Position numbers and translations under genes: made by a program. Below the pieces are notes generated by a model, which had not been told where the DNA came from, did no database searches, and saw only the letters and a list, made by a program, of their open reading frames with translations. A DNA stretch of 64,000 nucleotides from Bacillaceae bacterium IKA-2 (GTDB lineage: Bacteria > Bacillota > Bacilli > Bacillales > Anaerobacillaceae). Shown piece by piece: positions 29,452 to 38,128 of the stretch (the first letter of the stretch is position 1; every line of letters begins with the position of its first letter). The stretch spans positions 620,001 to 684,000 of the forward strand of contig CP134492.1 in NCBI GenBank assembly GCA_031761875.1, in the 5' to 3' direction.

Positions 29452-31059
29452 ATGGATAAGGTTGCTGAAAGGTTAGAAAAAGAGTTACTTCATTATCGAG
29501 AGGAACAAGAAACTAAATTAGGGCTTAATAAAACAAAAAAACAATGGTTTGATCCTGTTCCAAGACATTTTTTTACTAAAGACAAAGCATCAACAACGAT
29601 TTTATTTGGTGGTTTAACAATGGCCCATGACTACTTAGTTGCTGGTGGATTAAAAGGTATTGGCTATAACGTAGCACACTTAGAATGTCCAGATACTGAT
29701 GCTTTGCGTTTTGGTAAAGAGTTCGGAAATCGCGGGCAATGTAATCCGACGTATTTTACAGTGGGAAATTTAATTAAACATTTAACCCACCTACGAGATG
29801 TAGAAGGGAAGACGACAGAAGAAATTGTCAAAAATTATTTATTTGTCACTAGTGGTTCTTGTGGCCCATGTCGATTTGGAACGTATGTAACTGAGTATCG
29901 TAAAGCACTTAGAGATGCTGATTTTGATGGTTTTCGTGTGCTTCTATTTCAACAACAAAGTGGCTTAAAGCAAGCAACTGGAGAAGAATCAGCGTTAAAA
30001 CTAGACAGTTCATTTTTTATCACGTTCCTTAAAGCGGTGCTAATTGGCGATATATTAAATGCGCTTGGATACCGAATTCGCCCTTATGAAGTTGTTGTTG
30101 GAGCGACAAACGAGGCTTTAGAACGTTGTAAGAAAATGCTCTATGATACCTTTAGTGAAAGAAAGTCGATCATGAGAGCTTTATATCGCTGTCGTCGGGA
30201 ATTAGCTACAGTGAAAGTGAACAGAACGATTGTGAAACCGAAAGTAAGCATTATCGGCGAGTTTTGGGCAATGACGACAGAAGGTGACGGTAACTATCAG
30301 TTACAGAAATTTTTAGAGGGTGAAGGGGCTGAAGTAGAAGTTCAATCACTCACTGCCTGGATTTTGTTTTTAATCTGGGAAGGACGCTACGATACAAAAA
30401 AGCGACTCGAGCTTCGTAATGATGATGAGGGACGTTTTGGATTAAAAGGGAAAGATCCTCTGAAACGACTCTTTATGTTAAAATTTGCCGATTTTACGGT
30501 AAGAAAGTGGTTCCAAACATATGCAAAAATCATCGGACTAAATGATTATCATTTACCGGATATGGATGAAGTTGCTGAAGTTGCAAATAAGCATTACAAC
30601 AATCAGCTCCGAGGTGGCGAAGGCCATATGGAAGTGGGAAAACTAATTTTAAATGTCTTGAAAAAGAAAGTCAATATGACAATTTCAGTGAAACCTTTTG
30701 GCTGTATGCCATCTTCGGGAGTTTCTGATGGCATCCAATCTTTAATAACCGAAATGTATCCTGAGGCAATTTTCCTTCCAATTGAAACAACAGGAGACGG
30801 GGCCGTTACTGTGTATAGCCGAATTCAAATGATGCTCTTTAAAGCAAAAAAAGTCGCCCAAAAAGAATTTGCAGATGCACTTGCTATAAAAGGTTTAAAT
30901 GAAGAGATGTTACGCTCTTTCGAAACGAGTAAAACGTCTCGCTCATTAGCGACAAGTAATCATGTAGTTGGCTGTACAGCAGCTAATATGGTATATGGAA
31001 TTAATAAGGTATTTAAACGGTTTTCATTTCGAAAAACAAAATTAGAAGGAGTAAATTAA
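29452..31059 (+). CDS. 2-hydroxyacyl-CoA dehydratase-family protein (HgdB-like), activase partner
   Basis: This 535-residue protein has Cys placements typical of the cluster-binding dehydratase family: HLECPDTDALRFGKEFGNRG with a following QCNP, TSGSCGPCRFGTYVTEY, and PFGCMPSSGVSDGIQ. It lies 12 bp after the giant activase with a strong AAGGAGG, so the two are co-translated. It should be an oxygen-sensitive cytoplasmic iron-sulfur protein. No CoA-transferase or acyl-CoA dehydrogenase gene lies near, so it may not belong to amino-acid fermentation. Confidence 0.75.
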   Translation: MDKVAERLEKELLHYREEQETKLGLNKTKKQWFDPVPRHFFTKDKASTTILFGGLTMAHDYLVAGGLKGIGYNVAHLECPDTDALRFGKEFGNRGQCNPTYFTVGNLIKHLTHLRDVEGKTTEEIVKNYLFVTSGSCGPCRFGTYVTEYRKALRDADFDGFRVLLFQQQSGLKQATGEESALKLDSSFFITFLKAVLIGDILNALGYRIRPYEVVVGATNEALERCKKMLYDTFSERKSIMRALYRCRRELATVKVNRTIVKPKVSIIGEFWAMTTEGDGNYQLQKFLEGEGAEVEVQSLTAWILFLIWEGRYDTKKRLELRNDDEGRFGLKGKDPLKRLFMLKFADFTVRKWFQTYAKIIGLNDYHLPDMDEVAEVANKHYNNQLRGGEGHMEVGKLILNVLKKKVNMTISVKPFGCMPSSGVSDGIQSLITEMYPEAIFLPIETTGDGAVTVYSRIQMMLFKAKKVAQKEFADALAIKGLNEEMLRSFETSKTSRSLATSNHVVGCTAANMVYGINKVFKRFSFRKTKLEGVN

Positions 31060-31070
31060 TTTTTTCTAGG

Positions 31071-31115
31071 GTGATGTTCAACTTTTTCGAAAGTTAGCAT
31101 CATCTTCTTATTTTT
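31071..31115 (+). terminator. Terminator after the dehydratase gene
   Basis: TGATG-ttc-AACTTT pairs with AAAGTT-agc-ATCA around TTCG, and a T-rich tract follows. Confidence 0.6.
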
Positions 31116-31188
31116 TCGAAGCATTCTTCATCATTTGCCTATTAAGATCATAAATTGATGATAAGGACATCTGAGGAGGGATACAACA

Positions 31189-32589
31189 ATGGAAATCGAT
31201 CGCGAGTTAGAGAAAACCATTGATGAAATTACAGAAATTGCTACAGGATTCGGTCTAGATTTTTACCCAATGCACTATGAGATTTGTCCAGCAGATATCA
31301 TCTATACGTTTGGGGCATATGGGATGCCAACTCGTTTCTCACATTGGTCTTTTGGAAAACAATTTCATAAAATGAAAATTCATTATGATCTTGGATTAAG
31401 CAAAATTTATGAACTGGTTATTAATTCAAACCCATGTTATGCCTTTTTATTAAACACAAATTCTTTGATCCAAAACAAGCTAATTATCGCGCATGTTTTG
31501 GCACACTGTGATTTCTTCAAAAATAATGCGAGATTCTCAAACACAAGACGTGATATGGTCGAGAGCATGACCGCTACTGCCGAACGAATTGCTCATTATG
31601 AAATGGTTCACGGCAAAGAAGAAGTGGAAATTTTTTTAGATGCAGTCCTTGCCATTCAAGAACACATTGATCCAAGTATAAATCGGCCTAAACTTGACTG
31701 GACATTAGCTGACTCAGAGGAAGAGGAGGAAATCAAACGTAAAACACCTTACGATGATTTATGGAACATTAATAAGATAGATGAGACACTAGCACGAAAA
31801 AAGAAAAAGAAGTTCCCACCACAACCTGAGAAGGATATTCTTTTGTTTATTGAGGAGTACAGCCGTGAACTAGAACCATGGCAACGAGATATACTAACAA
31901 TGATGCGCGAAGAAATGCTCTATTTTTGGCCACAACTAGAGACAAAGATCATGAACGAAGGCTGGGCTTCGTATTGGCATCAACGGATTCTTCGAGAACT
32001 AGATCTCGGTTTTGATGAAGCGATCGAATTTGCCAAACTTAACGCTGGTGTAGTACAGCCGTCAAAAACACAGATCAATCCGTACTACCTTGGGCTGAAA
32101 ATTTTTGAAGATATCGAGGAGCGCTATAATAATCCTACTGAAGAAATGAAAAAGCTTGATGTTCTGCCAAACAGTGGCCGCGAGAAAATGTTTGAGGTTC
32201 GTGAAATTGAAAGTGATATTTCTTTCCTCCGTAACTATCTGACCAAGGATCTCGTGCTTCGCGAAGACATGTACTTGTTCCAAAAGCAAGGTCGGGATTA
32301 CAAAATTGTTGATAAAGGCTGGAAAGATGTTCGCGAACAACTTATCGGCATGCGGATCAACGGTGGCTTTCCATTTATAAGTGTAACTGACGGCGATTAT
32401 TTAAAAAATGGAGAGCTTTATCTTACGCATTATTATGAGGGAATCGAGCTAGACGTTAAATATTTAGAAAAGGTACTCCCCTATATTTATCAACTTTGGG
32501 GCAGACCGGTCCATATGGAAACCCAAATTTCGGATAAACAGATTGTCTTTGTGTATGATGGCAAGAAGATTCATCGAAGGTATTTGTAG
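31189..32589 (+). CDS. spoVR: SpoVR family protein (stage V sporulation protein R)
   Basis: This 466-residue protein matches the SpoVR family along its length: [55 protein letters not shown] and [15 protein letters not shown]. In Bacillus, SpoVR is needed for normal spore cortex formation; its biochemical role is unsettled. The conserved His and Glu in HCDFF and [10 protein letters not shown] could bind metal. It starts at an ATG with GAGGAGGG upstream and stands alone between terminators. It supports the view that this organism sporulates. Confidence 0.94.
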   Translation: MEIDRELEKTIDEITEIATGFGLDFYPMHYEICPADIIYTFGAYGMPTRFSHWSFGKQFHKMKIHYDLGLSKIYELVINSNPCYAFLLNTNSLIQNKLIIAHVLAHCDFFKNNARFSNTRRDMVESMTATAERIAHYEMVHGKEEVEIFLDAVLAIQEHIDPSINRPKLDWTLADSEEEEEIKRKTPYDDLWNINKIDETLARKKKKKFPPQPEKDILLFIEEYSRELEPWQRDILTMMREEMLYFWPQLETKIMNEGWASYWHQRILRELDLGFDEAIEFAKLNAGVVQPSKTQINPYYLGLKIFEDIEERYNNPTEEMKKLDVLPNSGREKMFEVREIESDISFLRNYLTKDLVLREDMYLFQKQGRDYKIVDKGWKDVREQLIGMRINGGFPFISVTDGDYLKNGELYLTHYYEGIELDVKYLEKVLPYIYQLWGRPVHMETQISDKQIVFVYDGKKIHRRYL

Positions 32590-32595
32590 GGTGGT

Positions 32596-32630
32596 TGGGG
32601 CTGTCTCAAGGGGGACAGTCCTTTTTATTT
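32596..32630 (+). terminator. Terminator after spoVR
   Basis: GGCTGTCTC pairs with GGGGACAGTCC (with G-U pairing) and a TTTTTATTTTT run follows. Confidence 0.75.
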
Positions 32631-32639
32631 TTAATAATA

Positions 32640-32999
32640 TGCCGCTGTCAGCTTTTGTTCACTTTAATCCGCTTGCAAAGGTAACCATTCAACTTGGTTT
32701 CTGCCGGATAAATATAAATTAACAAGGAGACAGGTGACTTCCTAAGTCAGATTCGGTAAGATGTTCTAGATGGTTTAAATTGAGAGACCGTGTATTTTGA
32801 AAGAAGTCTCTACTCTCTTGATTCGTCCGATACGACGTCAAAAAATTACATTTATATTACAAATATACTACAAATATTACATATTACTGATATGCGTTAC
32901 AATATGTCAAAATCTATTGTCTATTACATGTTTTTATTATACTCTATGTATTGTATCCGACAAATAATAGTAAATCATACATATAGGGGAGAGTTTATT
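32640..32999. other. AT-rich intergenic region upstream of the NlpC/P60 gene
   Basis: About 360 bp carry no gene. The frame of the next gene stays open from 32790, but the added residues look non-coding and lack a ribosome site. No convincing promoter or riboswitch could be identified. Confidence 0.4.
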
Positions 33000-34031
33000 A
33001 TGAAAAAAGTGGTAATGAGTGTCGTTTTAGCGGGCTCTTTGTTCGTTTTACCGTCAGTGTCCGGTGCCGCACTAGGAGATCAAACGTTACGTGAGGGAAT
33101 TCGGCATGGTGATGTAGTTGAATTGCAAAATGCGCTGCGGGACACAGGGCACTTTGACTTTAACAAATCAACAGGATATTTTGGTTCTATAACGAGACAA
33201 GCTGTTCGTGACTTCCAACGAAGCAACGACCTTATCGTCGATGGAATTGCAGGACCTCAAACGTTTAATGCTTTAGGTACTTCTGCGACTAGCAAGGCAG
33301 TGGTTGTAAGTTCTAATTCATCTACAATTGATTTTTCACAAACACTTCGTCAAGGAAGTCGTGGATCTAATGTAAGAACGTTACAAACAGTTTTAAATGA
33401 TAATGGTGTAAATGCAGGAACGGTAGACGGTGTCTTTGGTCCGAAAACCACAACTGCAGTTCGTGATTTCCAACGTAGTGCGGGAATTACTATAGACGGT
33501 GTTGCTGGACCTCAAACATATAGTGCTTTAAATGGTAATCAATCAAATACAGCAACGACTATTTCTAATAGTAATGAAACATCAAATACAGCAACGACTA
33601 TTTCTAATAGTAATGAAACATCAAATACAGCAACGACTATTTCTAATAGTAATGAAACATCAAATACATCCAATGTTAATCAATTAATTCAAGGTGCTGA
33701 AGACTTATTAGGATCTTCTTATGTATGGGGTGGAACGACTCCTGCTGGATTTGACAGTAGCGGCTTTATCGTTTATGTATTTAAAGAGAACGGTATTAAC
33801 CTTTCACGGACTCATCGCGAATATTACCACGAGGGTGCTTCCGTTTCCACGGCACAAAAAGGAGATGTCGTGTTCTTTGAAACCTATTTAAATGAGCCTT
33901 CTCATGCGGGGATTTACCTTGGAAACAATACATTCATCCACAATAGTTCCACTCAAGGAGTGATTATTACAAGTATGGATAATTCATACTGGAGCCCCAA
34001 GTATATAGGTGCTAAACGTTACATAAATTAA
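33000..34031 (+). CDS. Secreted NlpC/P60-type cell-wall protein with two peptidoglycan-binding domains; catalytic Cys replaced by Ser
   Basis: This 343-residue protein has a signal peptide (MKKVVMSVVLAGSLFVLPSV, cut near SGA). Two PG_binding_1 domains follow (about 33-88 and 120-175, each ending DFQRS...DGxAGPQT), then a linker with three 13-residue repeats (TATTISNSNETSN). The C-terminal NlpC/P60 domain (about 230-343) has SYVWGGTTPAGFD and PSHAGIYLGNNTFIHNS. The family's GFDCSGF motif reads GFDSSGF here, with Ser253 encoded by AGT, one base from TGT. The His is kept. Unless Ser can act, the domain is a binder rather than a DL-endopeptidase. The start at 33000 follows AGGGGAGAG. Confidence 0.87.
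   Translation: MKKVVMSVVLAGSLFVLPSVSGAALGDQTLREGIRHGDVVELQNALRDTGHFDFNKSTGYFGSITRQAVRDFQRSNDLIVDGIAGPQTFNALGTSATSKAVVVSSNSSTIDFSQTLRQGSRGSNVRTLQTVLNDNGVNAGTVDGVFGPKTTTAVRDFQRSAGITIDGVAGPQTYSALNGNQSNTATTISNSNETSNTATTISNSNETSNTATTISNSNETSNTSNVNQLIQGAEDLLGSSYVWGGTTPAGFDSSGFIVYVFKENGINLSRTHREYYHEGASVSTAQKGDVVFFETYLNEPSHAGIYLGNNTFIHNSSTQGVIITSMDNSYWSPKYIGAKRYIN
33543..33668 (+). repeat. Tandem 39-bp repeat inside the NlpC/P60 gene
   Basis: Three identical 39-bp units start at 33543, 33582 and 33621, with a partial fourth unit at 33660. They encode the Thr/Ser/Asn-rich linker in frame. The perfect identity points to recent expansion or slippage. Confidence 0.95.
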
Positions 34032-34050
34032 TTTTTACCATATTCTGATA

Positions 34051-34085
34051 AAAAACTCCTAATTAAAGTAATTAGGAGTTTTTTT
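34051..34085 (+). terminator. Terminator after the NlpC/P60 gene
   Basis: AAAAACTCCTAATTA (34051-34065) pairs perfectly with TAATTAGGAGTTTTT (34069-34083) and continues as T. Confidence 0.9.
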
Positions 34086-34153
34086 ATATGAACTAAAGGT
34101 TAAAGTTTACCAAAATTAAGGGTGCCACAGAACATCAGTGTATAAGCTAAGCA

Positions 34154-34387
34154 CTAGTAGAATAGAATTGAAAGGAATAGAGAAAGTACCCACTTCTTGG
34201 AAAAAATTGGTTTTAAACTGTTTGTGTGATCATTTAAAAACCCCCTTTTATTAATAAAACCATACCGTATTCCATAACCACTCATGCAATATAAAATAAC
34301 TTCATCAAGTAATTGTTGATTTTCATATTCCGCTAGAGCAGCTGTGTTTGGCCCATTTAATGTATAGCCACAATTATTAATTCCCCA
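34154..34387 (-). pseudogene. Unrecognised reading-frame relic
   Basis: An open frame of 77 codons without a usable start reads on the minus strand. It includes NGPNTAALAEYENQQLLDEV and VILYCMSGYGIRYGF, which look protein-like. I do not recognise the family. Its upstream end lies in the loop of a long inverted repeat, as if a gene had been cut and partly inverted. The remainder of the 842-bp gap up to the LtaS-like gene shows no gene. Confidence 0.3.
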
Positions 34388-34416
34388 TTAATATTTGTGG
34401 CTATACATTAAATGGG
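34352..34416. repeat. 29-bp inverted repeat
   Basis: CCCATTTAATGTATAGCCAC and the following CAATTATTAA (34352-34380) are mirrored by TTAATATTTGTGGCTATACA and TTAAATGGG (34388-34416), with one mismatch and a 7-nt loop. One arm lies within the relic frame at 34154-34387. Confidence 0.8.
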
Positions 34417-34873
34417 AAATTTAAATAAATTTTTTATTATCTATTTTTATCAATTTGTATTATGATAAGCATCAATAGTAAAGAGCTGAAGCAGAATCAT
34501 TTATTCGCAAGAAACCAATTAACAAAAAAACAATACTCTGTGTGCATTTTCATAAAATATAACCAGGAGCCTTGTTTAGGGGTTCATTTTTTTATATAGC
34601 CCCCCTAAAAATAATGGTTTTACCGTATAGTGTTATATAGACTAATTTATTTTTATCGAACCATCTTTCATACATTGTCATGGTGGTTCTTATTTTAAGA
34701 GTAGATATTGAAACTAATTCTTAAGAATCTGTAACTTTTCGAAATATATAACGTCTAATATAATGTAGGCTTTACATCTATGGTAAATATAAGGAGCTAT
34801 TTTGAGATCCCTACCGTTTTTTTATTAATTAAAGATAGTATTTGAGGTTTTGAATTTAGAGGGGAGAAGAATT

Positions 34874-36736
34874 ATGGTTTATGGTAAAATGAAAGAATTA
34901 TTTTTTAGGTTTAAGTTTTTGTGGCTGGCGGTCTTTTTTTTATGGATAAAAACTTATCTGATTTATAAATTTGGTTTTAGAATTTCTTCTGATAGTCTCT
35001 TACAGGAGTTTCTATTATTCATAAATCCACTTAGTTCAGCTGTGTTCGTTCTAGGTATTGCTCTGTTTTTTAGAGGAAAATTTAAAAATGTGATGGTCAT
35101 TATGATGAGTCTATTGGCGACAATAATTTTGTATGCTAATTTATTATACTATCGGTTTTTTTCAGATTTTTTAACTTTGCCAGTATTGCTACAAACGAGT
35201 AATGTAAAAGATTTACAAGGAAGTATGTTTGAGCTAATGAGTTTACTAGATATTGTATTACTAGTAGATATTTTTATTCTTTACGTTTTATTTGTAAAGA
35301 ACAAGAGCCTTAAATTAGCTTCTATTAAATATGAAAAAGTTTTTGTGTTTTCGTTAGCTTTGCTTATTTTCACAGTAAATATAACGATAGCTCAAATAGA
35401 GCGCCCTCAATTATTAGCACGTGCATTTGATCGAGAAATGCTTGTTAAAAATATCGGGACTTTAAATCATCATATTTATGATATTTTTATTCAGTCGAAA
35501 GCTAAGACCAAACGTACTTTTGCTAGTAGCTCAGATATTACGGAAGTTAGAAACTACACAATGTCTAATTATAAAAAACCAGACGAAGATTTGTTTGGGT
35601 TAGCAAAAGATAAAAATATAATTGTTATAACAATGGAATCTGTACAAAGCTTTGTTATTAATAAAAAAATCGATGGTGAAGAAATTACGCCTTTCTTAAA
35701 TAATTTAATCAATGATAGTTATTATTTCGAAAATTTTTATCATCAAACATCGCAAGGAAAGACATCAGATTCCGAATTTATAGTTTCTAATTCAATGTTT
35801 GGTAAGAATAGTGGGGCTGTATTTTTCACTCACGCTAGCAATGAATACAATGCGCTTCCAGAAATTTTAAGAGGTGAGGGCTACTATACATCAGTTATGC
35901 ATGCAAATAATAAAAGCTTTTGGAATCGAGATATGATGTATGGCCCATTGGGATTTGACCATTTTTTCGATATTGAATCATATGACGTAAACGAGGAAAA
36001 TTCAATTGGTTGGGGATTAAAAGATGTTGATTTTTTCAAGCAATCAGTCTCGCATTTAAAGTCACAGTCAGAACCGTTTTACACGAATTTAATAACATTG
36101 ACAAACCACTTTCCGTTTGAACTAGCAGAGGAAGATAAATTGATTAATGAGCTGGAGACGAATAGCCGTACATTAAACCAGTATGTAACAACTGTCCGCT
36201 ATACGGATCATGCGCTAGAATTGTTTTTTGATGAGTTAAAAGCAGAAGGGTTATATGAGAATTCTATTTTCATTCTTTATGGAGATCACTACGGTATTTC
36301 CGAATTGCACAATAATGCAATGAGCATGTTTTTAGAAAAGGAAGAAATTACTCCTTTTGATACGGCTCAATTGCAGAAGGTGCCAATGTATGTTCATATA
36401 CCAGGACATCAAGACAACCAGACGTTAGAGACGGTCGGGGGACAAATTGACGTAAAACCGACTATCTTACATTTGTTAGGGATTGCAGATAGAAAAGATA
36501 TCCAATTTGGAACTGATCTTTTCGCTCCTAAGCGCAAGTCACTTGCTATATTTCGCGATGGAAGTTTTGTAACAGACACTCATGTCTTTACAAAAGAGAA
36601 TTGTTATCAAAATAGTACGGGTGAAGTAGTTGAAACAACTTATTGCGAACCATATTTTGAGAAGGTCAATTCAGATTTATTATATTCAGATAAAATGATT
36701 TATGGTGATTTATTACGTTTTGACATAGAGGAATAA
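34874..36736 (+). CDS. LTA synthase family membrane sulfatase-fold protein (LtaS/YfnI/YvgJ-like)
   Basis: This 620-residue protein has about five N-terminal transmembrane helices (to about residue 190) and an extracellular sulfatase-fold domain (about 240-590). Metal and catalytic motifs are visible: IVITMESVQSF (Glu ligand), HQTSQGKTSDSEFIVSNS with the nucleophile Thr in GKTSD, WNRDMMYGPLGFDHFF and ILYGDHYGIS. LtaS enzymes build the polyglycerolphosphate chain of lipoteichoic acid outside the membrane; paralogues can act as primases. Which role applies here is unclear. The start at 34874 follows GAGGGGAG; the frame opens earlier at a TTG. Confidence 0.88.
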   Translation: MVYGKMKELFFRFKFLWLAVFFLWIKTYLIYKFGFRISSDSLLQEFLLFINPLSSAVFVLGIALFFRGKFKNVMVIMMSLLATIILYANLLYYRFFSDFLTLPVLLQTSNVKDLQGSMFELMSLLDIVLLVDIFILYVLFVKNKSLKLASIKYEKVFVFSLALLIFTVNITIAQIERPQLLARAFDREMLVKNIGTLNHHIYDIFIQSKAKTKRTFASSSDITEVRNYTMSNYKKPDEDLFGLAKDKNIIVITMESVQSFVINKKIDGEEITPFLNNLINDSYYFENFYHQTSQGKTSDSEFIVSNSMFGKNSGAVFFTHASNEYNALPEILRGEGYYTSVMHANNKSFWNRDMMYGPLGFDHFFDIESYDVNEENSIGWGLKDVDFFKQSVSHLKSQSEPFYTNLITLTNHFPFELAEEDKLINELETNSRTLNQYVTTVRYTDHALELFFDELKAEGLYENSIFILYGDHYGISELHNNAMSMFLEKEEITPFDTAQLQKVPMYVHIPGHQDNQTLETVGGQIDVKPTILHLLGIADRKDIQFGTDLFAPKRKSLAIFRDGSFVTDTHVFTKENCYQNSTGEVVETTYCEPYFEKVNSDLLYSDKMIYGDLLRFDIEE

Positions 36737-36768
36737 AGAAAATTAATTTGCGTTAGCTAAGTAATCAG

Positions 36769-36806
36769 AGCCCAACTATTTAACTTAATGGTTGGGGTCT
36801 TTTTGT
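36769..36806 (+). terminator. Terminator after the LtaS-like gene
   Basis: CCCAACTATT pairs with AATGGTTGGGG and runs into TCTTTTTG. Confidence 0.8.
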
Positions 36807-36954
36807 TTTGAGAATTAACTCAATTTTACAAGCTAGTAGAGATCCAGGCCACCATGCTACATTGGACTGAAATAGTATTGAAAGATTTTTCCGTGGATGA
36901 GAAAAAAATATTATTCAAATTATTAATGTCAGTAACTAGTAATGCTGTATCGTA

Positions 36955-37056
36955 ATGGCGGGGACTGCATTTCTATTTTTAGAGCCACTCTTAAAGATGT
37001 TTGGTGCAACTGCTCAAATCTTTCCTCATGCCAAAGATTATCTTTCTATTATTTAA
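36955..37056 (+). pseudogene. MATE efflux protein remnant
   Basis: A short frame encodes GTAFLFLEPLLKMFGATAQI followed by FPHAKDYLSII and a stop. This matches the part of MATE multidrug transporters around the LFGA and YAxxYLxII positions. The rest of a ~450-residue protein is missing on both sides, and the upstream frame is broken. I judge it to be a decayed gene. Confidence 0.6.
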
Positions 37057-37130
37057 TTATCGGAGTTCATGTTTAGTTCATATTAAGATGATAGAGTTAT
37101 AAATAAATATCCATATGGAGGTTACAAATA

Positions 37131-37247
37131 ATGGGCAATTACATGAATAACACAAATGTAAGTTAGGACAATCAAGCGATACATTCACTCGAACAATTAG
37201 CAAATTCATTAAAGAAACAGGGAATAGAAGTCTCAATTGTAAAGTAA
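37131..37247 (+). pseudogene. Small gene with in-frame TAG, possibly broken
   Basis: ATG at 37131 follows a good GGAGGTTACAAATA ribosome site. The frame reads MGNYMNNTNVS, a TAG at 37164-37166, then DNQAIHSLEQLANSLKKQGI and EVSIVK before a TAA. The part after the TAG is amphipathic and protein-like. One substitution (CAG to TAG) would explain the break. No family is recognised. Confidence 0.45.
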
Positions 37248-37327
37248 TATTTAAGGAACTTAAAACATTGAACGACCTTGAAAAAAATAGTTTTTACATT
37301 TAGATTACCTAGAAAGGTGAGATACAA

Positions 37328-38074
37328 ATGAGCACAATAACAACAATAGATATAAAGCAATTAAAAAAATATAAAAAAGAAGTTACTAGATTTTTGATGG
37401 TGTATCAGTTTGGATTGGATGAGTTAAATACGAAAATTAATATTCTCAAACAGGAGTTTCATTATATTCATGACTATAATCCGATTGAAAATGTTAAGTC
37501 TAGAATTAAATCGCCAGAAAGTATCTTGAAGAAATTACATCGAAAAAATCTTAAATTTTCACGGTCATCTATAAAAGAAAGTATGAAAGATATTGCAGGA
37601 ATTCGTATTACATGTTCATTTGTCTCTGACATTTATGAAATAAGTAAGATGCTCGAGTGTCAACACGATATTGACGTAATTGAAATTAAAGATTACATTA
37701 AAAATCCTAAACCAAATGGATACCAAAGTCTTCATCTTATCCTTAAAATACCGGTCTTTATGTCTGATCGTACTGAGATGGTATATGTAGAAATACAAAT
37801 TCGGACAATTGCTATGGATTTCTGGGCAAGTTTAGAACATAAAATATATTATAAATACAATAAAGGTGTACCAGTAAGGATGTTAAATGAATTGAAAAAT
37901 GCAGCAGATACAGTAGCTCAACTAGATAAAAAAATGGAAGAACTGCATAAGGAAGTTAGAGAATTAGATTCTGATGACGATTATGAATATGAATCAAAAC
38001 TATTAAACTTTTCTAACGAGAAATTCAACATACCAATGGAGTTATTAGAAGCGATTTCTGACAATAACAGCTAA
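37328..38074 (+). CDS. Small alarmone synthetase, GTP pyrophosphokinase family (RelP/YwaC-like)
   Basis: This 248-residue single-domain synthetase makes (p)ppGpp from ATP and GDP/GTP; there is no hydrolase, TGS or ACT domain. The RelA_SpoT fold runs from about 40 to 175. SRIKSPESILKKL binds ATP, MKDIAGIRITCSFVSDIYEI holds the catalytic region, NGYQSLHL is the G-loop, and VEIQIRTIAMDFWASLEHKI is near the end. A charged C-terminal helix follows, as in RelP/RelQ tetramers. The SRIKSPESI and DFWASLEHKIYYKY wording suits RelP better than RelQ, from memory. The stop codon TAA lies within the target duplication of the IS element, but the frame is not truncated. Confidence 0.88.
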   Translation: MSTITTIDIKQLKKYKKEVTRFLMVYQFGLDELNTKINILKQEFHYIHDYNPIENVKSRIKSPESILKKLHRKNLKFSRSSIKESMKDIAGIRITCSFVSDIYEISKMLECQHDIDVIEIKDYIKNPKPNGYQSLHLILKIPVFMSDRTEMVYVEIQIRTIAMDFWASLEHKIYYKYNKGVPVRMLNELKNAADTVAQLDKKMEELHKEVRELDSDDDYEYESKLLNFSNEKFNIPMELLEAISDNNS

Positions 38075-38077
38075 TGT
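38073..38077. repeat. Target site duplication (left) of the IS21-family element
   Basis: AATGT here is repeated at 43969-43973, directly outside the two TGT...ACA ends of the element. It overlaps the stop codon of the alarmone synthetase gene. Confidence 0.75.
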
Positions 38078-38128
38078 TGTATTTGTCAACTCAAAAGCGG
38101 TCCACGAATCAGTTGAAAAAAGGTCCAC

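Noticed and set aside
32790-32999. N-terminal extension of the NlpC/P60 protein
   Set aside because: The extra 70 codons lack a ribosome site and would bury the clear signal peptide that begins at 33000.
33543-33668. Possible CRISPR-like array
   Set aside because: The repeats are directly adjacent without spacers and read in frame as a protein linker.
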